From Zanthoxylum bungeanum (Eukaryota > Streptophyta > Magnoliopsida > Sapindales > Rutaceae): 64,000 bases of DNA. Made by a program: the position numbers and the translations under genes. The notes under the pieces are model-generated. The model saw only the letters and a program-made list of their open reading frames with translations. It did not search any database and was not told where the DNA came from. The stretch covers positions 62,001 to 126,000 of the forward strand of contig SKCR01033652.1 of NCBI GenBank assembly GCA_019454045.1, read 5' to 3'. Position 1 is the stretch's first letter. Each line of letters begins with the position of its first letter. Positions 46,160 to 57,211 of this stretch are shown one piece after another.

Positions 46160-46905
46160 AGAGTGTGGAAAGACGAAATTAGCATTGGGGTTTGGAAATA
46201 TCCACAGCTGGTTGAGTACGAGATTAAACGAGTCAATAAGGACGATTTTAAATAATTGCGTCGGATTTTTATAATTTATGAATTATTTTAATTATTATAT
46301 GCAGATGCAGATTATCACACATTTCAAAAATTACTTGATTAATAATTTTTTTTTAAATTTTAATAAGTTCATGTATTGTTTTAACGATAAAAACTAATGT
46401 TTTTAAAATTGGATCGGTGATTAAATCGATACTTCAAAAGGTTCAATGGGTCATTGATTCGACCGATTGAATAGTTTCAAAAAAAAAAAATCGATAAAAC
46501 CGATTGACGCGATAAATAATATGAATTAATTGAAAATTATAAAAATATAAAAATTATACAATACATATAAAAAATTACAATCATTAATTTTAACAACTTT
46601 TAATATAAAAACAAGCATAATCATTAACAAATATGGATATGTTAAACTGGTATGAAAGCTAATAAAAGAATGAGAAGCATATTGTTCACAAACCTGGAGG
46701 TTGAAAGCATATATGATATAAATTCCATGTTCGTGTTTCAAAGCCCGGAATCTTGTTTGTCCTGCTGCTCTTTGATATAAAACCCTCCACAGGACAATCA
46801 ATTAAGTACTAGTAACTCCCACTAGCTTAGTGAGAATGTCATTTCCCCCCTAATGTTTATAACAATTCCCACTTACCCCCCTATTATTTTAATAATACCC
46901 CAAGA
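46160..46905. other. Upstream region of the SAUR gene and AT-rich spacer
   Basis: Promoter-proximal sequence to about 46250. Near 46398 a TAATGTTTTTAAAATTGGATCGG block resembles the left end of the hAT MITE at 5600, without a matching right end. Confidence 0.4.
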
Positions 46906-46910
46906 TCCCC

Positions 46911-47358
46911 TAAGTCAAAAAGTCAAAAGAATATTCTATTTTATAATTTTTTGACATATTTATCCTTACATAAATAATTAAGAATTTTAGTTGTATTTTT
47001 TAATTTTGTTAAATTAGTCTTTGGAGTGTCAATTTTTTAATCTATATTAATAACATACATTCTTAATTTTATTTATTATACTGTAACATGAAACTAAATA
47101 TGAAAATTTTAAAATAGAACTACACTAAACTATATTTAGAATAAATTTATTTAAGATAATTAAATGAAATTAATTTTTATAAAAATATTAGATTTTATAA
47201 TAATTCTATATTGAAATATTATATTTTACAATAATTTTCATATATTTTAAAACTAATTTAAAGAGTTAATAATGATATAAAATTCTTAATTATTTATGTA
47301 AGGACAAATATGTCGAAAAACTAATAAATTGAGAATATTCTTTTGGTTTTTTGACTCC
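46911..47358. mobile_element. Long-TIR foldback MITE, about 450 bp
   Basis: The left arm 46911-46990 (TAAGTCAAAAAGTCAAAAGA to AATTAAGAATTTTAG) is the reverse complement of 47276-47358 with few mismatches; both arms keep CCTTACATAAATAATTAAGA. The loop is about 285 bp and non-coding. The arms could form a long hairpin RNA if transcribed. The superfamily is not assigned because no clear TSD is visible. Confidence 0.82.
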
Positions 47359-48068
47359 CGCTTACTTATTACCAAAAAGACATAGAGAGAAAGTAATTTC
47401 TTTACAATTAAGTCTAAAGATTTAATTATCTCATCTACGAATTAAAATTTAATGTGGTAGTCAACATTAGTGTTTTTGGATGCTTTTTAGTCTTAGATTG
47501 ATTTGCAATTAGATTTTTTTAGGTTTTAAGGTTTTGAGTTTGACTAGCACTACATCTTTCTTTGTTTTAAGGTTTTTTTTTTTTTTTTTAATCTAAAATC
47601 TTTAAATTTTAAAGAGAAGATGCCTGATAAAATAACTTGAATTTTTATATAATATGAGTCCGTAAATTTATATTGAGAGAAATCACTTTTCTGAGATCTA
47701 GTCATGTATATTTATACTGAGAGAAATCTATTCTCATTTCTTGAGAAATCTAATCATATATCCATATTTTTATACAATATTAGGAGTTTTGACTTTTGAA
47801 TACTTGGATATTAGGACCACTGAACTACTTGCGCAAGTGGCCAACCTACATCCTGTTTGAATACTCATTAGGGAAATATCGCTGAACCATTTTAGATTTG
47901 GGAAAAATACATGTAATTATTACGAATTCTTAACAATGATATTGCATCATTTATGGTTTGTGTTTTATATTAATAAGCCACTTTTCCGTTAACGGTGTTA
48001 AGTGAAGTCAGAAGAGTATTTTTGTCAAATCACTATATTTTAGTGGCTTATTAATACAAAATCAAAAG
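47359..48068. other. Intergenic, with a small inverted repeat
   Basis: Mostly AT-rich. ATTAATAAGCCACTTTT near 47971-47987 pairs with AGTGGCTTATTAAT near 48041-48054, suggesting a further short inverted-repeat element next to the LTR. No ORF. Confidence 0.4.
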
Positions 48069-48859
48069 TGTCACATCCCAATTTCACAAGACATGACGTA
48101 GAACCATCTCCATGAGTCTCATGACTTACATGTGCACTACATGACTACTTATGACTTATATATGCCTAACATGGCATGAACTATTCATGGCTTATACTTA
48201 TATGAAGCATCGAATTTGTCATAAGGTTCTTACTTTATGCGGAATAAATCACAATAAATTAAGACAAATCCTAATTATTGTTACCATGGATTAATAAAAT
48301 AATCAACCACCCTTGAATCTAACAATTATGAACAATGCAATCATAACTCAAAGCAAATAAACACTAGCAGGAAACAAAATCAACTCTAGTAATTTTGTTA
48401 AAGAAGTGAAAAACTCATGTGAGTAAAAAATCACTTCGGGTATCTAGGCTACTAGCCAAAATCCATTATAATGAGAAAGACTTACAATGATGGTATAAGA
48501 CCTATAACAGTAACTATGCTGACTCTAATACCTTTAGACTGTAATAACCCGAAGAAATCCTCGAGCCCGTACCAAACGGTCTTCTTCAGAACCTCTGAAG
48601 TCTCTAAGCGGATCAACTCTGCAGCACCCAACGCCGGAATTTTGACTACCAATCTTCCTACTTGAGAACTCTGAAGGCTCAGGAGATTGGGTTAGGTTGT
48701 TTTTTTGTTGATGGTCAATCGAGAAAGAATCTCACCAAAACAGAGAAGACAGATAAACAACAAAGTCTTCAAGATGGATTATTAAGAAGGTTGAAAAGCT
48801 AAGAAGATTTTAGGCTCAGAGTAATGTGTTTTCAACACTTAGAAATGTGGCTCTAAGTT

Positions 48860-48873
48860 TGTTTATATATATA
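48860..48873 (-). promoter_or_regulatory. TATA box of the SIRE-family LTR
   Basis: Minus strand TATATATAAAC, aligned with the TATA box of the related LTR at 37925-37934. Confidence 0.6.
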
Positions 48874-48942
48874 GGGAAAAGGTAAGGCTTTTCATTGTGT
48901 AAAACTGGCTCAAAACGAATTCTAAATAACCCACTTACGTAC

Positions 48943-48958
48943 GGGCGTTCGAACGCCC
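48943..48958. promoter_or_regulatory. 16-bp CpG palindrome upstream of LTR TATA box
   Basis: GGGCGTTCGAACGCCC is a perfect palindrome about 75 bp upstream of the TATA box on the LTR's own strand. More GTTCGAACGC and ACGAACGC motifs follow to about 49022. Confidence 0.8.
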
Positions 48959-49574
48959 CTAAAATGCAAAGTTTCTGCCTCCAGGAGTTCGAACGCAAAT
49001 ACGAACGCAACTCGAACGCATATCGCGGACTGATTTTGAGGTACAACTTAAGACACTTGTAACTTTCTCGTCCCTTAGCTAAAACATGCATTCTTTAATA
49101 TACGCGATCATCTTCGAGTATACTTTCCAATGACATTAACCTCATGTCAATCAAAGCTCTAAATATTCCAGAATATTTAAAAGAGTGAACGTCACTCTGA
49201 TATCTTCATCTGACGTTGTCCAAATACTTGTCCAATTGCTCCAAGAACTTCAACACTCATTACAACTCAATTGCATTTATTTTGTTACGGACATTGCCAA
49301 AAAAATGGAACTAACAATCTCCCTCTTTGGCATTCCGTGAAAAAATACTACCTAATACAAAGACTACGATAAAAGACCCAAAAAGAAGATAGTCAAACCA
49401 TTAAGACAATGACTTATTATAATATGATTCGATCTAATACCTAACCAAGTAGTCATGTAGTTGATGCCACCTCAGCCACTAATCTGCTCACTTGAAACAT
49501 CCCCAAACAACAATATACCGTGAAAAACACAAAGAAACATAATAAAAAACCTCATGCATGTAAATATAGATATC

Positions 49575-49744
49575 CTACTCATCAAATGTCTCATCATCCT
49601 TCATCCTAGTGACTGTAAACCTAGTGGCAAGTTCTTGGAGTCTATTATTTTTAACAGACAGTGTGCTCTCATGCACAGTCTGAATGATGTCCCATGCATC
49701 CTTGGCTATCTCACACATTGAGATTCTCCTAAACTCAGTGGAGC
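49575..49744 (-). pseudogene. gag: SIRE-like gag fragment interrupted by Athila LTR
   Basis: Translation RRISMCEIAKDAWDIIQTVH, then NNRLQELATRF and KDDETFDE followed by a stop, closely matches the gag at 34977-35555 (RISMCEIANDA, KDDETFDEFYAE). It keeps the Trp that is a stop in that copy. Its 5' side is cut at 49744 by the Athila LTR. Its 3' side runs through about 240 bp to the polypurine tract, so most of the interior of this copia copy was deleted. Confidence 0.85.
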
Positions 49745-49981
49745 TGATGAGTGGTAAATGTATCACTATTTTCCACTCATTTGACCTAATAATTTGTATA
49801 GTTTCTTGAGTTTTGTGAATGTTTTGATGTGTTTTGTGTTATTTTATGGATAAATAAAGTTTCAGGACTCTCTGGAAGCAATTCGGGGCCAAAACAGTGA
49901 AAAACGGACAAAAAGGGCAAAATTATCATTTGGCGCATCGCGACACACATCCTGCATCGCGATTGCTAACGTGCGCTGTGA

Positions 49982-50254
49982 CACGTGGACCAACCAGAGA
50001 AGTTTTGCTAAAATATGTTGTTGCTAAAATGCACCGGATGCTAACGTGCTCCTGCCACGTGTCAACATCAGAGCAAATCCGCTAACGTGCGTCGTGCCAC
50101 GTGTCACCATCACATGCTGCCGACAATCGCCATCGCCATATGTCATCTACGTGTCGTCCACGTGTCAGCCACGTGGCGTCCATATCAGTCACATGCGGAT
50201 TCAGCTTGCCATGTGTCAGCCACGTCATCATCAGCAATCATCTTGTGCCACGTG
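49982..50254 (+). promoter_or_regulatory. Cluster of CACGTG (G-box) motifs in Athila LTR
   Basis: Exact CACGTG at 49982, 50056, 50098, 50159, 50170 and 50249, most in the context CCACGTGTCA, with further ACGTG/CACGTCA variants between and after them. CACGTG is the core bound by plant bZIP and bHLH factors. All lie upstream of the LTR TATA box. Confidence 0.8.
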
Positions 50255-50394
50255 TCACCATCACATGCTGCAGATAATCCACATCGCCACGACATCGCCA
50301 CATCATCACCACATCATTGCCACGTCAGTATAATCTTTCAGCTCCTAAGCCCCCTGCTATGTGTCAACAACGCCGCATTTGGCACCGCAAATCA

Positions 50395-50435
50395 ACGCGC
50401 GTCGCGACGCGCCCCACCTATGGACGCCTATAAAT
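50395..50435 (+). promoter_or_regulatory. CpG palindrome plus TATA box, Athila LTR core promoter
   Basis: ACGCGCGTCGCGACGCGCC at about 50395-50413 (palindromic GTCGCGAC core) is followed by TATAAAT at 50429-50435. Confidence 0.7.
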
Positions 50436-50714
50436 TCAGCTCGATTTAAGTTTTCAATTCATACATTCTTCTATGTAATTCATTGAGAATACTAAGAGGA
50501 TTGTATCTTGTTTGTTTAAATTCAGTTCTGTAATTAATTTTATTTACTTTTACGCAATTTACTTTTACGTACAGTACTTACTTTTCTTTACTTTTTCAGT
50601 TTTTACTTTTACGCTATGAGAAGGTAACTCTCTTCTGCTGGGGTAATAATTAAAGCTTTTATTATTGCTATTTAGATAAATCTCCCTTAATTATAATATA
50701 ATAACTATTTAAAA

Positions 50715-50870
50715 CCTGACTGAATGAGGATACCGTTATATTGGCCGGTTGGTAATTAATTATAAATTGGTTTTAACCTGACTAAGCAAGGATATCGTCT
50801 GGTTGGTCGGTTGGTAATTAATTATTAATTTGACTTAATCAGGATACCGCCTATATGGCTGGTTGGTAAT
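50715..50870 (+). repeat. Three-fold repeat in Athila LTR
   Basis: Three diverged copies starting at about 50715, 50777 and 50830, each with GACTnAnnnAGGATACCG-like sequence and ending CCGGTTGGTAATTAATTA or GCTGGTTGGTAAT. They lie downstream of the TATA box, in the transcribed part of the LTR. Confidence 0.75.
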
Positions 50871-51783
50871 ATCACACAAGTTAATATATTATATTAAGGG
50901 AGATATTTAAAATAGTAGTAATAAAAGTGGATCCTTTAACCCTCATTATTTTCTTTTATTGTAATTTTACCTTTTTAATTTCCAGCATTTACTTTTCAGC
51001 AATTTACTTTATGTCTTTTATTTTTAAGCTTTTACTAGTTGTAAATATGTGTCGTAGCTAAGCCTGTTATCTGGGGTTGTGATGAATTCCAATATCACCG
51101 GTTTATAAAGGATTATTTTATAGTTTGGGTAATTTAAAGATTTACTTATTAAGTCTTAAGCTTAATGCTTCTTGTTAACTGGCCACTAATAAGATTGATC
51201 TGGTAAACTTAAAATAAACTTGACAAAGGAATTTTAGGTTTCAGCCTTAGACTTAATAGCCCACGATCTTCCTTGAGGATAGATAACCCTTTAATAGATT
51301 TCCTTACATGATAATTATATATCTGTCTGGCGGAGGTAGCCATAATTGGAACTTAATCTTAATGAATTCAGATAACTTGGTTGACATAGACATATGATTT
51401 AATTAGGTTACACTGGGTATTTGCATCTGACCATCGACATAGGCTTTTGCAGAATTTCGTGTTCCAGGTTAGTAAACCAATATATTACACAAACATAAAA
51501 TAACCACTTCATCTTTTAAAAAGATATTGGAAAGATTCACAACCCTGGATAATTTCATAATATTGAATTTTCCTAAATCTACTTTCGTGCAATTTTATTT
51601 ACTTGTTTTAATTTTAAAGTCACCACCCAATCAAATAATCAATCCATTAGATACTCGTAAAAATTTGGCTTCATAAATTAATAGATTAGGTATTAAGTCC
51701 TCGTGGGATCGATACTTTTTATACTACTTGAATGATACGTGCGCTTGCGTTATACGCTTGTGATTACGCACCGGTCAAGTTTT

Positions 51784-51801
51784 TGGCGCCGTTGCCGGGG
51801 A
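51784..51801 (+). promoter_or_regulatory. Primer-binding site, Asp tRNA type
   Basis: TGGCGCCGTTGCCGGGGA, complementary to the 3' end of plant Asp tRNA and characteristic of Athila elements. Confidence 0.92.
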
Positions 51802-51884
51802 CTTAGTTATCTTTCACTATTAGTTTTGAGGTTAGATACGTTACTTATGTCTAATTTCTTTTTGCCTATTGTTTCTGTTTTCTT

Positions 51885-52690
51885 GTGTTTCAGGTTCTCA
51901 GACACTACATGAGACGAACCAGAAGCTTTGAACTCCGACCGCTTGACCCAGAGATTGAAAGAACCATCAGACAGTTGAGAAGGGAAAGACGAGAAGGCCA
52001 AGAAGCAATCGTCAACATGGAACCTGAACCTTTAGAAGTTTCACCACCAATTCCCATTCGAGACAGAACCATTCCGGTGGTTGACGGCTTCATTTCCTGT
52101 ATTGTACTTCCTCCCTTACCAGCAAATATGTGTGACATCAAAACATACATTCAGATGATTCAGCAGTCAGTGCAGTTTGGAGGGATGCAACTGAAGATCC
52201 TAATGCCCACATCAGCAACTTCTTGGAAGTTTGCTGCACTTTCAATTACAACCGAGCAGCTGAAGAAGTTATGAGACTGCGTGTTTTCCCATATTCCTTG
52301 AAAGATAAAGCAAAGGCTTGGCTACATTCACTACCAGCAGGTTCCGTCACAACTTGGAACACTCTAGCCACCAAATTCCTTGCAAAGTATTTTCCACCAG
52401 CCATAACAGCAAAACTGAGGAATGACATCACATCATTTGTACAACATGACTCGAAAACTCTCTACGAAGCTTGTGCAAGGTACAAGGATTTACTCCGGAA
52501 ATGTCCTCACCATGAGATTCCAAAATGGCTTCAAGTCCAAACTTTCTATAATGGACTTTCTGGACTGATGAGAACCACAATTGATGCTACTGCTGGAGGA
52601 GCACTAATGGCAAAAGGAGAATATCAAGCCTGAGACCTAATCGAAGAAATGGCCAACAATGGATCCTTGTGGCCAACAGAAAGGAGCATG
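51885..52690 (+). pseudogene. gag: Athila gag, frameshifted and cut by the Tat insertion
   Basis: The first segment (to about 52180) begins near MRRTRSFELRPLDPEIERT. A frameshift leads into the capsid domain: CTFNYNRAAEEVMRLRVFPY, SLKDKAKAWLHSLPAGSV, TTWNTLATKFLAKYFPP, and CPHHEIPKWLQVQTFYNGL, the Retrotrans_gag core. An in-frame TGA at 52631-52633 precedes DLIEEMANNGSLWPTERSM, a typical Athila block. The reading ends at 52690, where the Tat LTR starts; the C-terminal half should lie beyond the right edge. The start could be 51885 or the ATG at 51909. Confidence 0.88.
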
Positions 52691-53116
52691 TGTAGACAAC
52701 AGGACCTGGGCGACGCCGTTCCTAGGCTCGCCGCACTAGTTGGGAAGTACGAAATAATATGGAGTCGCCACCCTGTGTGAACCGGGACAAAGATTTAAGG
52801 CCGCACTCACCCCTCGCAAGGGAAGACCTCAAACCGTTGGGTTCGGAATGGTCCCTTACTCATGTCACTTGTAATGAAAGGATTTATGTAATAATTTAAT
52901 CAAGCTTAAGTAACACTTATTTCCGAGAGTATCATGCTTCTAAATTCTCATACACAAAATAAAACTTATGCACACATTTCACATATATCTCACATCTAAC
53001 AGTGCATGCTTAAAAGTATATCAAAGTAGCAACGAACATACAACTTCACTGACATATTTCATTAAATAAAATACAAGCGCACATATTAACCATACAAGTA
53101 TACATATGGGCATTTT

Positions 53117-53221
53117 CCAAGTGGTACGTGGAATTGTATCCCAAGTACAGACCGCACTACCGTCCATTCGGAATCGGCTACGGAATTTACGTATGGGTTT
53201 CCATCCGATATACCGCAAGAA
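53117..53221 (-). other. 105-bp cross-family module, copy 4
   Basis: Reverse-complement copy with GAATGGACGGTAGTGCGG and CCACGTACCACTTGG. It lies downstream of the GTTCGAACGC array on the LTR's strand, where the solo LTR at 16139 has no copy. Confidence 0.9.
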
Positions 53222-53369
53222 AGAATACTCAAATGTTATCATGACATAAACATATGAATCGCGATACATTAACATATTTGTATTCATACATGTGGGGATA
53301 GCTACTAGGGAAACTATGCATGAAATCTAATGAAGAAGACTCAGTTCAGTGGGTGCGCGTCCGCGTAGC

Positions 53370-53760
53370 GTTCGAGAACGCGTGCGAACGGTAAACAGAA
53401 GGTTCGCGTTCGTGTTTTTACCGTCCGAGAACGCGTTCGAACAGAACCGGACCTGATACATTATGAAACTAAGAAAAAGTGCGTGTTCGTTCGTGTAGCG
53501 TTCGTAAACGCGTTCGAACGGTAAACAGAAGGTTCACGTTCGTATGGCGTTTGATAACGTGTGCGAACGGAAATGAAACAGAATGCTCTCGTTCGTATGG
53601 CGTTTGCTAACGCGTTCGAACGTAAATGAAACAGAATACTCACGTTCGTGTGGCGTTTGTGAACGCGTTCGAACAGAAATGAAACAGAATGCATGACAAG
53701 GCAAAATACATGCGCGTTCGAGTTGCGTTCGTAAACGCGTTCGAACGGGAACAGACCTGA
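53370..53760 (-). repeat. GTTCGAACGC array in the Tat LTR
   Basis: At least six spaced units with GTTCGAACG and ACGAACGC motifs, spaced about 52-75 bp and homologous to 17770-18045 but longer. CpG density is far above the surroundings. Confidence 0.88.
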
Positions 53761-54237
53761 TGCATGAAATGGGACGCAATACACAAACGATAAAATAAAG
53801 GGGCGCGGCGAAGTACTGCCGTAAAGGTGTCCTTTTGGGGCTCTTGATCTCTCAAAGAGAGGACCTTTAGACCAACATACTAAGCCCATGCGCTCGACTG
53901 AATCATTCATACAAAGAATTAAAAGCAATAATATTAAACATAGTGTGCCCGATTGAACGTATCTCGTATCCAACCGAACACACATCAACCGGCGCGGCAA
54001 AGCATCATGGTAAAGGGCTTTTAGCCCCTCCCCATAGGGGATCTCACATCACACTTACTAAGCCCATGCGCTCGGTTGAATCATGCATACGAAAATAAAG
54101 ACAATCATATCAAACTAAGTATGCTCGATTGAACGTATCTTGCATTCAACCGAACACACATCAATCGGTGCGGCAGAGCATCGTGGTGAAGGATTTTAAC
54201 CCTTCCAATTAGGGGACCTTTCATCGCACTTACTAAG

Positions 54238-55904
54238 TGTTGTGATATTTTATATCGTACCGCAAGTGTACGGTGTCAAGTTTTAGTATAAATATGAGTT
54301 AAGAGTGTCGAACCCACAGGGATTGCGTTAACTCGCACTAAGTACTACAATTGATAATCCTAACTTTATTTAGAAAACAATTAATAAAGATTTTTAAATA
54401 AATAAATATAAAAATAAAAATAATTATATAGGAGGAACTAATACGATAGAGATTCTGGATCCTGATTTCACCTAGCTGTCTCCTATGTATTTTTCATGCC
54501 AATTAATCTTTGTTCAGTTATATTATTATAAGTCAAGATCCTAAAATATTCACTCCCTCTCTCGAGTGCCGAGTGAAAATATTATCAACTATAGACTTCG
54601 ATATCTCTATAAAATCCAATAGTTAACAACTCATTACGATTTGTGATTCTATTTTAACGACTTCAAAGGACTACAGATTCTCTCGAACTCTATAAAATCC
54701 TAGGTTATATTCTCTAGATCTATTCAAAATCCCCTCTCTCGAGTGATAGATTCTAAACATTCATCATCTTCAATTGTGGCCAGCAATCAAGAAGCATTAA
54801 ACTCAAAAGAATATAAATAATTAATAAAACTTCATTACAAAATTGATAAACAAAATACAAGGTTCAAGCATCAATTACATCATTCTCCAAAATTAAGGAG
54901 TAAATTCATGACAAAAGATAAAACAATAAATAATCAAGCCACGAATTTAATGGAAATCATTAGAGTCTTAAGAAAGAAATAAGAAGATAAAACCCGAATT
55001 GAATCTCTTCCTCTCCGGATATTACAGCCTTTGTCTCCTCTTGTCGCTCTTCAATCCTCTCCTTGGATCTCTAAAAATATGTGTTCTGTGTTTTGTGTTC
55101 TGTATTAGCCTCCTCTTGAGTGTTGGATGTAATGTTATATTTATAGTTGAGTCTGTGAGTCTTTGGGTGGCATTAGGATTATTAAAAACCCTAAAAAAGC
55201 AAATCCTCGAACGTGTAGGTTTTCTTCCGGATCATTGTGTAAGTGGGCGCCGCGGCGCTGAATCGTCGGGAAAATGTATGGGAATTGTGCTTGCTTGAGG
55301 CGCCGCGGCTCTTGAATTGGCGCTGCTTTGTGTTGCGTTTGTAACCAACAATTTGAAGCCTAATTGAATTAGTCCACGTGATGCTCTCTTCTCTTTTGGT
55401 CAAAAGTTGCAGCCCACCTTGCATGTGCTTAAAACCTGCGGCCCCACTCTCTTTCTTTCCTTAAATTGGTATTGCTTTCATAAATATGGCCCCACGTGTG
55501 CATTTTTGGTCAAATATAGTGGCTGCCTTTTCAATTTTGGACATTCTCATTTTAATTCTAGGCGCCGCAGCGCTAATCCTTGGGCTGCGCAGTTCCGGTG
55601 CCCATAATTGGATATATCTCCTCGAGTAGATGCAAATCGATATATTATGGGTCTCATAATTCTTTCTAGATCAAAAGTTATAGTCTTCTTAAGTTCAGTG
55701 CGCAACTGATGCTGATTTTTGCTGCTTCTTGAGTCTGATTCTCCCAATAGGTCCCGAAACACGTGCAATTGTTCCCAGATCCATGTATTAATGCTCCTAC
55801 AAATAAAACATGAAATAAACTATAAAAGATATTTAATATCTCGAATTATAACAAAATAATAAGCTGAGAATGCCATAATAAGTGGGTATAAACCACACTT
55901 ATCA
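54238..55904 (-). repeat. 3' LTR of the Athila-like element
   Basis: 1667 bp. The palindrome GCGCCGCGGCGC at about 55249-55261 and GGCGCCGCGG near 55302 lie 100-160 bp upstream (minus strand) of TATAAATA at 55137-55144. The polypurine tract AAGTTTGGGGGTATT borders it at 55905-55919. Confidence 0.93.
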
Positions 55905-56949
55905 AATACCCCCAAACTTAAGGTTTTGCTAGTCCCGAGCAAAAGATAAAATAAAAAACTAAATTCAAATAACAAATAAAAATTACTAAATTAACTAAGT
56001 CACTTTCGTAGGGATCACGATTGCATTTAGCATATGCAACAAGCCTTTAAACCCCTAGGCGGCCCTAGTGGACGAGTTATAGTCTCGTGAGGGCTTACAG
56101 CGACGACACCCACAAACGTCATTCACACACAATCATGCAAAAATATAAAAATAACAAAACATAGTCTCGATAGTTATGCATAAATATATCCTCAAAGAAA
56201 GCTTATAAATGAAATCAAAGAATCTTCAAAGTACGCAATTGCAACTCGAATCCAAATTCTCGAATAAATTATCTAAGCTAGACTCAAGGTGTGTGTGTGT
56301 AAAGGTTCATTCACAGCTTTGATCTTAAGTAAGCTAACTCAATGATTTCGTTTAAAAATTAGAATCGATTGGTCAAACCAACTTAGATATCTCAATTATA
56401 CTTGTAATTGCCTTATTTTGTGTTCGGTATGGTATGGTTTTTCTTTTATTTTCTTGTCTCTTTTTTCTTTTCTCATTTTTGCACTTTTTTTTTTCAACTC
56501 ACCTACCCTTTAAGGTAGCATTTCTCCTCATGGTGGTCCTAATACTCGCCCATGGGTAGCTTCACGCTTATCGGTTATAGGTGGTTTATTTTCTTTCTTT
56601 AGAGACATTTTTCTTTTTAGCTATAGCATACTTCATAACACTAGCAAATCAAGATAGATATCTAAGCAAACGGTCATTCATCGATATGCAATTTCTTCAA
56701 CTAGTCACATTGTCAACTACTTAAGTTTTACTGTTAAAAACCTGTTTTTAAGTGCTTACGAGTCTAACATAGATCAGTTATTCAAGGCATCAGATAAAAG
56801 TAAATTGGGCACTTATCATTTCTAAAATTTCACTCATAAACAAACAATTCATCACAAGATTTATGCTTTACTATCAAAGACTAAAACAAATTTTTTTTTT
56901 TTTTTTCAATAAATTTAAACAACTAAATAGCAAGTAAACAACATGCACA

Positions 56950-56983
56950 CACCCCCAAACTTAAAATTTGCATTGTCCTCAAT
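56950..56983 (-). promoter_or_regulatory. Internal second polypurine tract
   Basis: The minus strand reads CATTGAGGACAATGCAAA, then TTTTAAGTTTGGGGGTG, repeating the AAGTTTGGGGGT next to the 3' LTR. Such an internal copy is familiar in Athila elements. The stretch between the two (55930-56940) is non-coding. Confidence 0.6.
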
Positions 56984-57211
56984 GTAAGATAAATATCAAG
57001 AGCAAGAGTGAGGAACAACACTACCGTGCATGGAGTTGATCAGACTCTTGCTGGTTAGCATTTGGTTGCGCGGGCGTTGTGTGTCTCGTGCTACCTGCAT
57101 AAATAACATGCAAATAAATAAATAGCACACAATAAAATAAAATAAATAAAGTAAGAAAAATAATAAAAGAATGCAAGGGTTGCCTCCCCGCTAGCGCTAA
57201 GTTTAACGTCT

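Larger units (their letters stand above)
48069..49316 (-). mobile_element. 3' LTR of a SIRE-family copia element
   Basis: On the minus strand it starts TGTTAGTTCC directly after the polypurine tract GCCAAAGAGGGAGAT and appears to end GGGATGTGACA at 48069. Shared blocks with 37634-38390 and 34396-34930 (TATATAAACAAAC, GAACCTCTGAAG, GTAGCC) identify the family. Gag sequence of the same family lies upstream on the same strand at 49575-49744. The inferred 3' end is less certain than the start. Confidence 0.75.
49745..51770 (+). mobile_element. 5' LTR of an Athila (Ty3/gypsy) element
   Basis: Starts TGATGAGTGG exactly where the copia gag reading is broken and ends GTGATTACGCA, 13 bp before an Asp-type primer site. 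It is 2026 bp long. Left target GGAGC (49740-49744); the right end is beyond the window. It contains a G-box cluster, a CpG palindrome next to a TATA box, and a three-fold repeat. The rest of the element is interrupted by the Tat insertion at 52691. Confidence 0.85.

Noticed and set aside
51784..51801. tRNA-like sequences at primer-binding sites (also 34938, 58567, 4431, 13858)
   Set aside because: Only 12-18 bases complementary to a tRNA 3' end; there is no cloverleaf, so these are primer sites and not tRNA genes.
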